A stretch of DNA of 60,294 nt from Bacteroidales bacterium UBA4788 (GCA_002402965.1 DHGW01000010.1:11135-71428); one strand, 5' to 3'. Shown: positions 25,857 to 34,480, numbered from the stretch's first letter. Notes: generated from the letters alone by a model not told the origin. Translations and numbers: made by a program.

Positions 25857-25857
25857 T

Positions 25858-26835
25858 ATGAGCACAATCAACACGCGCTACCTGGGACTCGAACTGAGCA
25901 GTCCCATCATTGTTGGCAGTTCCAATTTCACATCCAAAGTCGAATCGATCAGGGAGGCAGAGGCTGCCGGTGCCGGAGCAGTCGTTCTGAAGTCCCTCTT
26001 TGAGGAACAGATAGTATCGCAGGCACATTCAATGTCATCCAGGGAGTCATATCCGGAGGCAGATGATTATCTTCAGTACTACACCCGGACGAACAGTGTT
26101 GATGCTTATCTGGATTTGATTGCCGGGGCCCGCAAGAGTGTCAAAATACCGGTAATAGCCAGCATCAACTGCTTTTCACCGAAGGGATGGATTGACTTCG
26201 CCCTGGAGATAGAAAAAGCCGGCGCCAGTGCACTGGAGGTGAACATCTTCTTCATTCCGACCGACAAGAATCAGAACAGCAGCGATTCTGAAAAAGTATA
26301 TTTCAAGATTATCGATAACCTGAGACAGATACTTAAGATTCCGGTAAGCGTGAAGATCGGCCTGCGCTTTTCGAACCTGCTCAACTTCGTTTGGCAGATG
26401 CACAATCACGGTGCTGACGGCGTAGTAATGTTCAACAGGTTCTATGAACCCGATATTGACATAAACAACCTGAGCATTCAACCAGCGTCAGTGCTCTCCA
26501 ATCCCGCTGAACAGCGCTATGTGCTCCGCTGGGTGGGGATGGTCAGCGGACAGGATATGAAGATAGATATCTCAGCATCGACGGGGGTTTACACCGGTGA
26601 AGATGCCATCAGGTATCTCCTTGCCGGGGCAACTACGGTTCAGGTCTGTTCAGCGCTATACAAGCGGGGATTCACAGTTGTGACAGAGATCAATGAGGCT
26701 CTGCATAAATGGATGGATTTAAAGGAGTTTAAGGCAATAAGCGATTTCAGGGGAAGGCTGAACTACATGAATGTGGATAATCCCTCTTTGTTCGAGAGAT
26801 CGCAGTTCATGAAGCATTACAGCTCGTACATCTAG
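25858..26835 (+). CDS. Dihydroorotate dehydrogenase-like flavoprotein
   Basis: This 325-residue TIM-barrel protein resembles class 1 dihydroorotate dehydrogenases. It opens with TRYLGLELSSPIIVGSSNFT and has PVIASINCFSPKGW, ALEVNIFFIPTD, PVSVKIG and the phosphate/FMN end ISASTGVYTGEDAIRYLLAGATTVQVCSALYK shortened here to its key parts. The catalytic loop differs from that of true PyrD, and Bacteroidota usually carry a separate pyrD. It is annotated in databases only as 'dihydroorotate dehydrogenase-like'. It begins one nucleotide after the yggS stop and is the last gene of the serine operon. Confidence 0.83.
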   Translation: MSTINTRYLGLELSSPIIVGSSNFTSKVESIREAEAAGAGAVVLKSLFEEQIVSQAHSMSSRESYPEADDYLQYYTRTNSVDAYLDLIAGARKSVKIPVIASINCFSPKGWIDFALEIEKAGASALEVNIFFIPTDKNQNSSDSEKVYFKIIDNLRQILKIPVSVKIGLRFSNLLNFVWQMHNHGADGVVMFNRFYEPDIDINNLSIQPASVLSNPAEQRYVLRWVGMVSGQDMKIDISASTGVYTGEDAIRYLLAGATTVQVCSALYKRGFTVVTEINEALHKWMDLKEFKAISDFRGRLNYMNVDNPSLFERSQFMKHYSSYI

Positions 26836-26868
26836 CAGGCACTTTTTCCGGCTGCGGGTGACACTGGT

Positions 26869-26961
26869 TCCGGCGGGCCGGTAGCCGATAAGCGGATGAA
26901 TAGTGGCTCCTGCGGGTCGGTAGCCGATCATCGGATGAAGAGTGTTTCCGGCGGGTCGGTT
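26869..26961. repeat. 39-bp tandem repeat between two convergent genes
   Basis: Units start at 26869, 26908 and 26947 (the last partial, running into the stop of the minus-strand gene). Each begins TCCKGCGGG and contains CGGTAGCCGAT and CGGATGAA. A diverged fragment lies at 26846-26868. The unit is exactly 13 codons, so the minus strand stays open across it (13-residue repeat containing IGYRPAG), but there is no independent sign of translation. Confidence 0.85.
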
Positions 26962-27475
26962 ACCCCTTGAGAAGGGCAATTAGTTCCCTGGCTAGTTTCT
27001 GTTTCGGAGTATCCCATGACTCAATCTGCTGTTGCAGACTGAATATGATTCCGGTGCGGTCGGAGTCAGAAATTTCTGCGGAGCAGGTCTCAAACACAGT
27101 GAAGCATTCGAGCGATGTCATGTAATCACCTGTCATGAAAAACCCGGCGAGGGGCCCGGCATACCTGGAATAATCAAGTCCCGATTGCCAGCATGAGGAG
27201 ACCAGCATGGTCTTTGACCCGGGTCTGGAAACAGAGGCGATTGTTTCGATCACCTCATCCCTGGCGCTCTTCTCCTTCAAATCATTGAAAAGTCCGGATA
27301 TTGAAATCTTAATGTTCTCATCATCAGTGCTGTCATAATATAGTGCAACCAGTTTCAGGGCTCCCTTAAACGGAGGTTCGGAACGAAGAAGGCTGATCCT
27401 TGCTTCTATATCGCGTTTTTTGCCTCCGTTAAGCACTTTTCCCAGTTCGGCAAGCTTCTTTTCTGACCTTTCCAT
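26960..27475 (-). CDS. Uncharacterised helical (HEAT-like) protein
   Basis: I do not recognise this 171-residue protein. It has no signal peptide or membrane segment and is predominantly helical. Repeating patterns such as DIEARISLLRSEPPFKGALKLVALYYDS resemble HEAT/ARM-like helices. A GTG codon directly precedes the chosen ATG. A -7 box (27492-27499) lies upstream, so it is a single-gene unit divergent from the lipoprotein at 27.6 kb. The 39-bp repeat abuts its stop codon. Confidence 0.7.
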   Translation of the reverse strand: MERSEKKLAELGKVLNGGKKRDIEARISLLRSEPPFKGALKLVALYYDSTDDENIKISISGLFNDLKEKSARDEVIETIASVSRPGSKTMLVSSCWQSGLDYSRYAGPLAGFFMTGDYMTSLECFTVFETCSAEISDSDRTGIIFSLQQQIESWDTPKQKLARELIALLKG

Positions 27476-27491
27476 CACATATGCTTTGGAA

Positions 27492-27499
27492 CAAATTTA
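27492..27499 (-). promoter_or_regulatory. Bacteroidota -7 box for the HEAT-like gene
   Basis: The minus-strand sequence is TAAATTTG, an exact TAnnTTTG match about 17 nt before the start codon. A TTTG on the same strand lies 22 nt further upstream (plus 27522-27525). Confidence 0.5.
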
Positions 27500-27590
27500 T
27501 GGCTAAATAATAACTTCACAGCAAATACGTTTATTAAAAAAGTGTAAATTGGTCTTGTAAGGGACTGTGAAAACAAAAACTAAAATCATT

Positions 27591-28511
27591 ATGAACAGTA
27601 AGCTTAAAATTCTGCCGCTGATTCTGGGCGTGACTGCACTTGCCTTCTGCCTGGCTGCCACATCATGCAAGGGGAAAACCAGGGGTGAGGCAAACAGTGA
27701 AAAGGGAGAGGCCGTCAGTCCTGATGAGCAGACGATGGAGCAGATTAAAAGTGCCGAAAAGGTATTCAATGCTCTTCCTACTCCGCTTGAGGTTGCTCAA
27801 CTCATCAAGGAAGCAGGGGCAACGTTTGACGCAACACTGCTTAACCCGGTTGAGAACAAGAGCAACTACACCACCAGCAAGAGTATGGCACTCAACCTGG
27901 GCACCTTTGTCTGCGACCTCAGTTTTGCCAGCATGTATGATGAAACCTCGCTGCTTGTCAACTATATGGAGGCAGCAGAGGATATGGCCACAGGACTGGG
28001 CATAATTGATGCCATTGATGAAACGACCATTGAGCGGCTTGAACAGAACATCAATAACCGTGACGTGATAATGGAGATCGTATCGGAGACTTTCCTCAAT
28101 TCACAGGCATACCTGGAGGATGACGAGCAGCATGCAGTTGCTGCCACAATTATTGCCGGCGGCTTCATTGAGGGCCTGTACATATCAACCCACATGGTTG
28201 ATATTAAGAACTACAGGGGAAACAAGCTGGTTGCAACAATTACCGACCAGAAGATGTCAGTGGATGACATGATCCGACTGCTGGAGTCCTATACCGACAA
28301 CACCGCTATCCGCGAGCTTCTCGGCCCTATCCATGAGCTGAAGACCCTGTTTGACAAGGTCGAACGTTCGACAGAGCCCTCAACGGCCCAGTACAATGAA
28401 CAGAGTGGCATGACAGAGATTACCGGCGCAGCAAAGTCGGAGATGAAACAGGAAACATTCCTTGCCATAAAGGATAAGGTAGCAGAGATCAGAAACACTT
28501 ATGTAAAATAG
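27591..28511 (+). CDS. Uncharacterised lipoprotein
   Basis: This is a 306-residue exported lipoprotein. Residues 1-20 form a signal peptide ending in the lipobox AATSC, with a charged, flexible tail (KGKTRGEANSEKGE) after the Cys. The rest is a mostly helical domain with no catalytic motif I recognise. Similar Bacteroidota lipoproteins are conserved but uncharacterised. I place the start at ATG 27591; a GTG at 27567 would add eight basic residues. It is followed 6 nt later by a small secreted protein gene, so the pair probably acts together in the envelope. Confidence 0.75.
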   Translation: MNSKLKILPLILGVTALAFCLAATSCKGKTRGEANSEKGEAVSPDEQTMEQIKSAEKVFNALPTPLEVAQLIKEAGATFDATLLNPVENKSNYTTSKSMALNLGTFVCDLSFASMYDETSLLVNYMEAAEDMATGLGIIDAIDETTIERLEQNINNRDVIMEIVSETFLNSQAYLEDDEQHAVAATIIAGGFIEGLYISTHMVDIKNYRGNKLVATITDQKMSVDDMIRLLESYTDNTAIRELLGPIHELKTLFDKVERSTEPSTAQYNEQSGMTEITGAAKSEMKQETFLAIKDKVAEIRNTYVK

Positions 28512-28517
28512 ATACCG

Positions 28518-28961
28518 ATGAGACAGCTTATACAGACATTACTGGTAACTGCGCTTCTCTCCCTTCTTGTTCCGGGTGAGGCTGCCGCACAGTGCAAGGG
28601 CTTTGCCAAATCGCTCTGCAAAAAGGAACTGGGCGCCTATCTTCATGACGGCAACTACCATGCCGCCGTACTGGTTGAGGGAGAGGAGGCTGAACTATAC
28701 AAAACCTTTTACTCCGACCTGGAGTACCGTCTTGCAATCTGCTCGGCCGATGGCATGCCTGCAGTGGAGTTTACAGTTTATGACGCCACCGGTAAGGTCC
28801 TTTATACAAATAAGGATGAGGGAATGGCAAAGGTTTGGGACTTCAAGCTTGAGTCAAGCCAGCAGCTTAAGGTAGTGGTAAAGGTGACCACTTTCGGGAC
28901 GAGGGATCAGCTTCCTGTCAGCGGCTGCGTAGCGATCATGTTCGGATTCAAGGCGAAATAA
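28518..28961 (+). CDS. Small secreted protein of unknown function
   Basis: This 147-residue protein has a signal peptide cleaved after GEAAA (about residue 24). The mature part is beta-rich (AEFTVYDATGKVLYTN-like strands) and holds four Cys (two near the N-terminus, one mid, one in SGCVAIMF) that could form disulfides. It is encoded 6 nt after the lipoprotein gene. A small hairpin follows the stop. I cannot assign a function. Confidence 0.75.
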   Translation: MRQLIQTLLVTALLSLLVPGEAAAQCKGFAKSLCKKELGAYLHDGNYHAAVLVEGEEAELYKTFYSDLEYRLAICSADGMPAVEFTVYDATGKVLYTNKDEGMAKVWDFKLESSQQLKVVVKVTTFGTRDQLPVSGCVAIMFGFKAK

Positions 28962-28981
28962 GCCGAAGTAGAATAAGCATT

Positions 28982-28996
28982 GGCCCGGAAGGGCCG
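28982..28996. terminator. Hairpin between convergent genes
   Basis: GGCCC-N4-GGGCC forms a short perfect hairpin, and a second small dyad (AAACC/GGTTT) with a T-run follows at 29000-29012. This is a plausible terminator for the secreted-protein unit and possibly for the opposing archaemetzincin operon. Confidence 0.4.
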
Positions 28997-29045
28997 CAAA
29001 CCGGGGTTTTTACGAATCAGGGTGCTCAGAAAAGGGGTACCCTGT

Positions 29046-29585
29046 TTATCTTTCAGCTTCTTCAAGCATTGAGCGGCATTCAGTACAGAGCGATGCCCCC
29101 TTCAGATCAATCTCTTCGGCATAGGTGCTTGAATGCATCACGCATTTCAGATGATGGCAATGAATCAAACCGAAGGTATGCCCCAGTTCGTGTATCACCT
29201 CCTTAACGGTCCTCGAAAGGAGCAGCTCTTCATCCTGTTTCAGGCCATACAGCTCGTTCCGCAGGCGGAAGACCGATGCAATGGCCACATTCTTTCCGAG
29301 GATGGCCTGGCCGAAGATGTAAGTCAGGATCGGAATATAGAGATCTACCCTGAATAGTCCGATCAACTTCGTATGCTCCGAGATTGTGCAGAGGGGTATC
29401 TGGCTGAGCAGCCTGTTCCCGTCATATTGTCTCCTGGCAGGATTGTAAAATGGATTGAGGTTGAGATGACATTCTTCGGTTATTACCTTGTACCTGTACT
29501 CAGCTTCCGCCGCCTGGGCTACCATCTTCAGGAACGTCCTGTCAAACTGGCCGCAGGAGAGCAATATGATCCTCTTTTCTTCCAA
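29046..29585 (-). CDS. Archaemetzincin-type zinc metalloprotease
   Basis: This 179-residue protein carries the complete archaemetzincin zinc motif: HELGHTFGLIHC with His132, Glu133, His136 and His142. Cys143 and Cys148 follow in the same stretch, then CVM and a downstream CTEC (167-170) that forms the second, structural zinc site of the family. There is no signal peptide, so it is cytoplasmic. It starts 20 nt after the sigma-54 activator gene on the same strand and is probably the last gene of that signalling operon. Substrates are unknown for bacterial members. Confidence 0.9.
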   Translation of the reverse strand: MEEKRIILLSCGQFDRTFLKMVAQAAEAEYRYKVITEECHLNLNPFYNPARRQYDGNRLLSQIPLCTISEHTKLIGLFRVDLYIPILTYIFGQAILGKNVAIASVFRLRNELYGLKQDEELLLSRTVKEVIHELGHTFGLIHCHHLKCVMHSSTYAEEIDLKGASLCTECRSMLEEAER

Positions 29586-29605
29586 GGGGCGGGTATCAGG
29601 GAAAG

Positions 29606-30946
29606 TTACTCCTTCTGTTTCAGGTCAAATTTCCTGATCTTGTTGTAGAGAGTCACCCTGTCTACATTCAGTGCCCTGGCTGAGCGCGAGACATTCCAGT
29701 TGTACTTTGCGAGTATTTGTTCAATGTGTCTCTTCTCGAGCTCATCCAGGCTCTCGACTGAATTGTCGGCCGCCTCCCTGCCTATTGGAAGGTCCTTCAG
29801 CCTGATCTCCCTGCCGTTCCCGATCACTATGGCACGCTCGATCATATTCTCGAGCTCCCTTACATTCCCGGGGAACTCGAACCTCCCGAGCTGCTTCAGT
29901 GCAGCGGGTTCAACCGTTATCAGGTCACGACTCATGGAGGTGCAGTACTTTCTGATGAAGTGGCTGACCAGCAGCGGAATGTCGTCGACTCTTTCCCGCA
30001 GCGGCGGTATGGTGATATTCACCACGTTCAGCCTGTAGTACAGGTCCTCGCGGAAGGCACCGTTCCGGACCATGCTCCCGAGATCCCTGTTGGTAGCACA
30101 GATGACCCTGAAGTCGGATGTTATCTCCTTGTTTCCGCCTACCCTGACAAAGCTCTTCGTCTCAAGAACTCTGAGCAGTTCAATCTGCATCTTTGGTGAT
30201 ATGGTGGCAATCTCATCCAGGAAGATTGTCCCTCCGTCAGCCATCTCGAACCGTCCCTTGCGGTTGAATGTGGCTCCGGTAAATGCACCTCTCTCATGCC
30301 CGAAAAGCTCACTTTCGAGAAGACTTTCTGTCAGGGCGCCGCAGTGAACGCTGATCAGAGGAAAATATCTCCTGGAGGAGTTGGCATGTATAGCCCTGGC
30401 TACAAGCTCCTTGCCGGTTCCGCTCTCACCGGTGATGATCACTGATGAGTTCGACTGTGCAACGCTCTCAATCTGCTCCAGGACCTTGCGTATTGCTTTG
30501 CTCTGACCAATGAGGTCATCAACTTCTTCCAGGTTGGTCACCCTCTTTTTAAGGGCTTCGTTCTCATTCCTTAAGGCGATCTGTGCTGCAGCGTTGCGTA
30601 TCAGATGTGACAGATCGTCAGGATCGAAAGGCTTGGTAACGTAGTCGTAGGCGCCGTCCTTCAGCGCCTGAACCGCCGTTTCCACGGAGGCGAAGGCTGT
30701 CATGATGATGACAATTGATTCCCTGTTAAGGCCCTTAATTCTCCTGTGCAGTTCAAGCCCGTCCATCCCCGGCATCTTTATGTCGGCAAGGATAATGTTG
30801 AAATCCCTTACCTCAAGCAGTTGCAGCGCATTCTTGGCATTCTCGGCAGCCTCTACATCGTAGCCGTCCTCAATAAACCAGTTGAGAAGGGAGTCTCTCA
30901 CGGAGTCCTCATCGTCAACTATCAGTATGGAAATCTTGTCTGACAT
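29606..30946 (-). CDS. Sigma-54-dependent response regulator (NtrC family)
   Basis: This 446-residue transcription activator has a receiver domain (1-120, phospho-Asp in ILADIKMPGMDG). An AAA+ domain (140-375) follows with Walker A GESGTGKE, the sigma-54 contact loop GAFTGA and Walker B-type GGTIFLDEI. A Fis-type helix-turn-helix (NVSRSARALNVDRVTLYNKI) ends the protein. The intact GAFTGA loop means it should activate sigma-54 promoters; a candidate lies at 34466-34480 in the same locus. I choose ATG 30946; a TTG at 30952 is two codons longer. It starts 10 nt after the kinase gene. Confidence 0.94.
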   Translation of the reverse strand: MSDKISILIVDDEDSVRDSLLNWFIEDGYDVEAAENAKNALQLLEVRDFNIILADIKMPGMDGLELHRRIKGLNRESIVIIMTAFASVETAVQALKDGAYDYVTKPFDPDDLSHLIRNAAAQIALRNENEALKKRVTNLEEVDDLIGQSKAIRKVLEQIESVAQSNSSVIITGESGTGKELVARAIHANSSRRYFPLISVHCGALTESLLESELFGHERGAFTGATFNRKGRFEMADGGTIFLDEIATISPKMQIELLRVLETKSFVRVGGNKEITSDFRVICATNRDLGSMVRNGAFREDLYYRLNVVNITIPPLRERVDDIPLLVSHFIRKYCTSMSRDLITVEPAALKQLGRFEFPGNVRELENMIERAIVIGNGREIRLKDLPIGREAADNSVESLDELEKRHIEQILAKYNWNVSRSARALNVDRVTLYNKIRKFDLKQKE

Positions 30947-30956
30947 CTCCAATGGG

Positions 30957-32627
30957 TTATTCTGTTTTCAATGGTAAAGTGATCGAAATGGTTGTTCCAT
31001 GGCCGATTGAAGACTCGACTTCAATCTTTCCATTATGATTCTGCACGATTCCGTGGACGATTGCCAGGCCGAGGCCTATTCCCGAAGCGTCATTTTTGGT
31101 GGTGAAGAAGGGTTCGAATATATGAGGGATATCCTCAGGGGCTATACCCGACCCGTTATCGGAAATCGCTATTCTGACGCTCTTGTTATCCGGATTGAGG
31201 GTGCGAAGGGCTATTTCTCCGTTGTACGAGACCGCCTCGGAGGCATTGACAAGCAGGGCTATGCATGCCTGTTTAATCTGGTTGGCGCTGCAGCGGATAA
31301 GGTCCTCTTTCGCGTCAATCTCAGCGATGAAGTTAATGTTGGCAATCTTCACATGATGAAGCATCAGCTCATAGGTGCCTTTTATAATCTCATTGAGGTG
31401 CCACTCCTCAAAATCCTCCTGGTCCTTGCGTGAGAAGTCAAGCAGTCCCTTTACGATATCACCGCACCGTTTAGTCTCGGTCTCGATCAGCTTGAGCTGG
31501 TTCAGCATATTCTGCCTCCTGGCCGGTGTGAGATCCGGATTTTCCAGCTGCTTGTGAACAAGTTTCGTATATACAAGGATACCCGAGAGCGGGTTGTTGA
31601 TCTCATGTGCCACCGAAGCCGAGAGCTTACCAAGTGAAGCGATCCTCTCGACATTCATAAGCTCATTGTGGGCTTCGGCCAGTTCCTCAGACTTTTTCTG
31701 AACCTTGTATTCGAGCTGTTTTGACCAGTTTTCAAGCTCCCCGGTTGCGTTGTCGAGGTGATCGAGCATGTTATTGAATGCCGTTGATACCATCTTCATG
31801 TCGTCAAGAAGGTCAGGCCTGATCTCGAGCCTGGTGCTCAACTCCCCCTGGGTGACTGCCTCGCTTGCCTTGATGATTCCAAGCAGTGGATTCTTGATCC
31901 GTTTTCGGGTGAACCAGATAAGCGTCATGACCACTATGCCGGAGATTAGCAGGGCCATAAGGAGAAACTGGACGGATGACTTCTCCAGTGCACTGTCCAG
32001 GTCCCTTAGCGGCATCCTGATAATGAGTGATCCCAGGACTTCATTACTCTTGCTGTGGGCATGGCAGTCGGCTGTATAGCAGGAGAGCTCATTGAGGATT
32101 GGCCTGCGAATGAGCATATGCCTCTGGCCGGGTTTGTTCGGATTCATTGCACAGTCGCTCTCCTCATCGATAATCATGTAGCTTCTCTCATTTCTTGAGA
32201 ACATCTCTCCAAGATCAGCATGACACGAGATACAGTCCGGATTGCTGTGGTTCTCAGCGTCAGAGGCAAAGGATGAATAAGCCAGTACCTCATTCTGGTC
32301 GTAGAGATTGACGTCATCAATGCCTGGCATAGTATTGATGATATCCAGGGTGCTGTGCAGCGTGCTCTTGTCGTTCTCCAGCATTGATTTGTAGAGGGAC
32401 GCCTCCACGATGGCACCCACATTGTTACCGTTCTGTTTCAGAACAGTGTTGAAATAGTTTACATATACCGTCCTGAACAGTGCATTGAAGGCGATGAACA
32501 TGATTATGGCCGAAAGGGTGATAATTGTGACAACCCTGCCGTAGATGGTTGACCTGAATCTGAATGTCCTGGGTAACCTTGCCAGGAACGTTTCACGGGA
32601 AGCCGGGGGATCTCCTGATGCAGTCAT
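30957..32627 (-). CDS. Membrane sensor histidine kinase with c-type haem motif
   Basis: This 556-residue kinase has one membrane helix at 32-52, an extracytoplasmic sensor at 53-218 and a second helix at 219-239. HAMP, the DHp helix with His341 (SVAHEINNPLSG) and an ATPase domain (DNGSGIAPED, GIGLGLAIVHG) follow. The sensor contains CISCH (132-136), a classic CxxCH haem-c attachment site, and CYTADCH (183-189), a possible CX4CH variant. That suggests covalent haem in the periplasm and sensing of redox state, a gas or a haem ligand, as in haem-containing PAS-like sensors of Geobacter. It is transcribed ahead of the sigma-54 activator. Confidence 0.92.
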   Translation of the reverse strand: MTASGDPPASRETFLARLPRTFRFRSTIYGRVVTIITLSAIIMFIAFNALFRTVYVNYFNTVLKQNGNNVGAIVEASLYKSMLENDKSTLHSTLDIINTMPGIDDVNLYDQNEVLAYSSFASDAENHSNPDCISCHADLGEMFSRNERSYMIIDEESDCAMNPNKPGQRHMLIRRPILNELSCYTADCHAHSKSNEVLGSLIIRMPLRDLDSALEKSSVQFLLMALLISGIVVMTLIWFTRKRIKNPLLGIIKASEAVTQGELSTRLEIRPDLLDDMKMVSTAFNNMLDHLDNATGELENWSKQLEYKVQKKSEELAEAHNELMNVERIASLGKLSASVAHEINNPLSGILVYTKLVHKQLENPDLTPARRQNMLNQLKLIETETKRCGDIVKGLLDFSRKDQEDFEEWHLNEIIKGTYELMLHHVKIANINFIAEIDAKEDLIRCSANQIKQACIALLVNASEAVSYNGEIALRTLNPDNKSVRIAISDNGSGIAPEDIPHIFEPFFTTKNDASGIGLGLAIVHGIVQNHNGKIEVESSIGHGTTISITLPLKTE

Positions 32628-32655
32628 TTAAAGCTCTATTAATACCTGAAGAAAC

Positions 32656-32696
32656 ACTTTGTGATCCTCCCTGCCGGGCAGGAAGAATCACAAAGT
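32656..32696. terminator. Long interrupted hairpin between the fusion gene and the kinase gene
   Basis: Perfect 10-nt outer arms, ACTTTGTGAT (32656-32665) and ATCACAAAGT (32687-32696), enclose an inner CCTGC-CGG-GCAGG stem. It lies 66 nt past the stop of the PBP-lipoyl gene and 29 nt before the kinase ATG. It may act as a partial terminator or mRNA stabiliser that sets the ratio of fusion protein to kinase. Confidence 0.6.
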
Positions 32697-32761
32697 ATGT
32701 TTAAATTTTCTACAAATTACATAAAAATCTGCAATCAGAGCAAGTCCGAAGCAATTTGGGG

Positions 32762-34423
32762 TCAGTTCAGGAACCTGGACTGGAATTCTTCCCAGACTTC
32801 AGGGCCGAATTCCTCGAGGAGGCCCTCCCTCAGTTCACCGCCGTCCTGCAGAACCACATGTGCAAGTCTGACTTCGTTAGCGCCCGTGAATGATGCCAGA
32901 AAGTCTCTTATCCGTCCGAACTCTTCCCTGAGCTGAGCGGTGTATTTTGATGCGGTAAGCATGAGGCGCGAATCGTTCAGCCAGTTTTCCGGTTCGATGT
33001 CATAGATCCAACCGTCGGCATAGGGTGATGTACGGAGGATGCCGGTGTCGTTGGCAAGCTTTTCATTGCGTGATAATATAGTTCCACTGACAGGGGAGAT
33101 GATGTCAAGCTGTTTGCCCTTCTGGATTACCGAAGCGAGGCGGTCTCCCTTGCGAACCTTCTCACCGGGGGATTTGAGATTAATGCGGGAAATGGTCCCG
33201 GTGACATGCTGGAGGAAGTCGTCTATCCCCAGGGTCAGGGTGCCGTTTTTCTCCATGAAAGCCCAGGTATGGCTTTTACCGAACAGAATTCCTGCAGGTG
33301 CGGCAACTGTTTCCAGACTGAATGATCTGACCGGTGAAAGATGTTCAATCAGTGCGCTTTCAGGGGCGCGAGACCTGGTGATTCGGTAAAGGGCAAAGGC
33401 AATGAATGACACGGCCGCAATCACGCCGGCAATCCACATCCAGCCTCCTGCTCCGGCTCTGCGATGGTCTCCGGCGGGGGCGAGAGTCATTTCAGGCGCA
33501 AGCATATCCCTTCTAATCATTCCCTCACCTCCTGGAAGAGCAGTAAGACCTGCTTCTGCAATAAGTTCCTGTCCGCCGGCAAGGAGCCAGAGTACAAAAT
33601 CTGCCTGTGCCCCAGCGGAAGGCTTTGTAGCAGCTGCGCAGAAGATGCTGCTGCAGAGCTCCTTCGGGTATTTGCCGATATATACACCCCTGTTGAAACT
33701 GTCGTAATCACCGTAATACTGTTCAAAATAATCGGATTGTCCGTTGGAGTTCACATCAATTGGTATGATTTTGATCCCTTCGGCGATCCGGGTGCCATTT
33801 TCTCCGGTGATTGAAGCTAGCCTGCAGAAGAGGATTGTTTCAGGATTGCTTCTGAGTAAAGTTGTTATCTCTCCGGGAGAAGAGAGTCTCCGGGCAGTCA
33901 CAAGGCCGGGTTCGACACCGGAGAAACGTGCCAGTGACGTCAGAGCAGCATCGTCAGCAGGTATACTAACCGTAACAGGTACAGTGTTATCATTGTGAAG
34001 CAGTCGTCCCCAAGTCATTCCATCGGAAGAAGTAAGCAGCATGCCCAGACCTGCTGGATCTATCCCCCCGGACAGTACTTTCTCAATGAATGGATTGTCA
34101 GCGCTCATCACAGGAACAAGGATGTCTCGCGCTATCACAACCCTCCATTCATTCCTCATTGCCTCGTTGTCAGCAGGGGAAGCGGCGAACAACCGCAGAT
34201 CAGCATTTCCGGATTCTCCAGCCGGCAGAAGGGACACCTCTTTGCCTGTATTATTATTAAGGTACGCCCTGATCCATAATTCCGCAATTTCAGCGACTTC
34301 AGGATCAGCAGCAACTGTGAGCGCTGCCTTGCTACCCCGGATATTCCTGTTCTCTTCCTGACCAATAACGGCTCCAGCCTGCAGGAGGATGAGACCGATG
34401 ATGATAACTGCTACTCTTTTCAT
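32762..34423 (-). CDS. Membrane fusion: PstS-like periplasmic domain plus GcvH/lipoyl-like cytoplasmic domain
   Basis: This 553-residue protein has a signal peptide (1-20), then a PstS-type solute-binding domain (about 25-300; landmarks IIPIDVNSNG and YIGKYPKELCSSIF). A membrane helix sits at 327-346. A domain with the order of glycine cleavage H protein follows: FGKSHTWAFMEKNG, LGIDDFLQHVTGTI, KSPGEKVRKGD and ISPVSGTILSRNEKL (about 376-470). A charged helical C-terminus ends it. The Lys that is lipoylated in GcvH aligns best with Gly here, with Lys on either side (KGKQLD), so lipoylation is doubtful. ATG 34423 starts the signal peptide; an ATG ten codons upstream lies at or before the expected sigma-54 start. 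No function is known. Confidence 0.75.
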   Translation of the reverse strand: MKRVAVIIIGLILLQAGAVIGQEENRNIRGSKAALTVAADPEVAEIAELWIRAYLNNNTGKEVSLLPAGESGNADLRLFAASPADNEAMRNEWRVVIARDILVPVMSADNPFIEKVLSGGIDPAGLGMLLTSSDGMTWGRLLHNDNTVPVTVSIPADDAALTSLARFSGVEPGLVTARRLSSPGEITTLLRSNPETILFCRLASITGENGTRIAEGIKIIPIDVNSNGQSDYFEQYYGDYDSFNRGVYIGKYPKELCSSIFCAAATKPSAGAQADFVLWLLAGGQELIAEAGLTALPGGEGMIRRDMLAPEMTLAPAGDHRRAGAGGWMWIAGVIAAVSFIAFALYRITRSRAPESALIEHLSPVRSFSLETVAAPAGILFGKSHTWAFMEKNGTLTLGIDDFLQHVTGTISRINLKSPGEKVRKGDRLASVIQKGKQLDIISPVSGTILSRNEKLANDTGILRTSPYADGWIYDIEPENWLNDSRLMLTASKYTAQLREEFGRIRDFLASFTGANEVRLAHVVLQDGGELREGLLEEFGPEVWEEFQSRFLN

Positions 34424-34465
34424 GATAATCAGATTTCTAATTTGATAATTCATAAAACACCTTAA

Positions 34466-34480
34466 CCAAGAAGCGTGCCA
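34466..34480 (-). promoter_or_regulatory. Sigma-54 (-24/-12) promoter for the PBP-lipoyl gene
   Basis: Read on the minus strand, TGGCACGCTTCTTGG matches TGGCACN5TTGC except for the last base (G for C). The -24 GG and -12 elements are separated by exactly 10 nt. The predicted start is near 34454, about 30 nt before the ATG at 34423. The same locus encodes a GAFTGA activator. Confidence 0.72.

Noticed and set aside
26719..26979. Minus-strand coding gene across the 39-bp repeats
   Set aside because: Openness follows from the 13-codon period; it overlaps the end of the DHOD-like gene and the HEAT-like stop and has no initiation signal.
32762..34423. Calling this gene gcvH and linking it to gcvT
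   Set aside because: Only one domain resembles H protein, the lipoyl-Lys is not clearly present, and the protein is membrane-anchored with a PstS-like domain.
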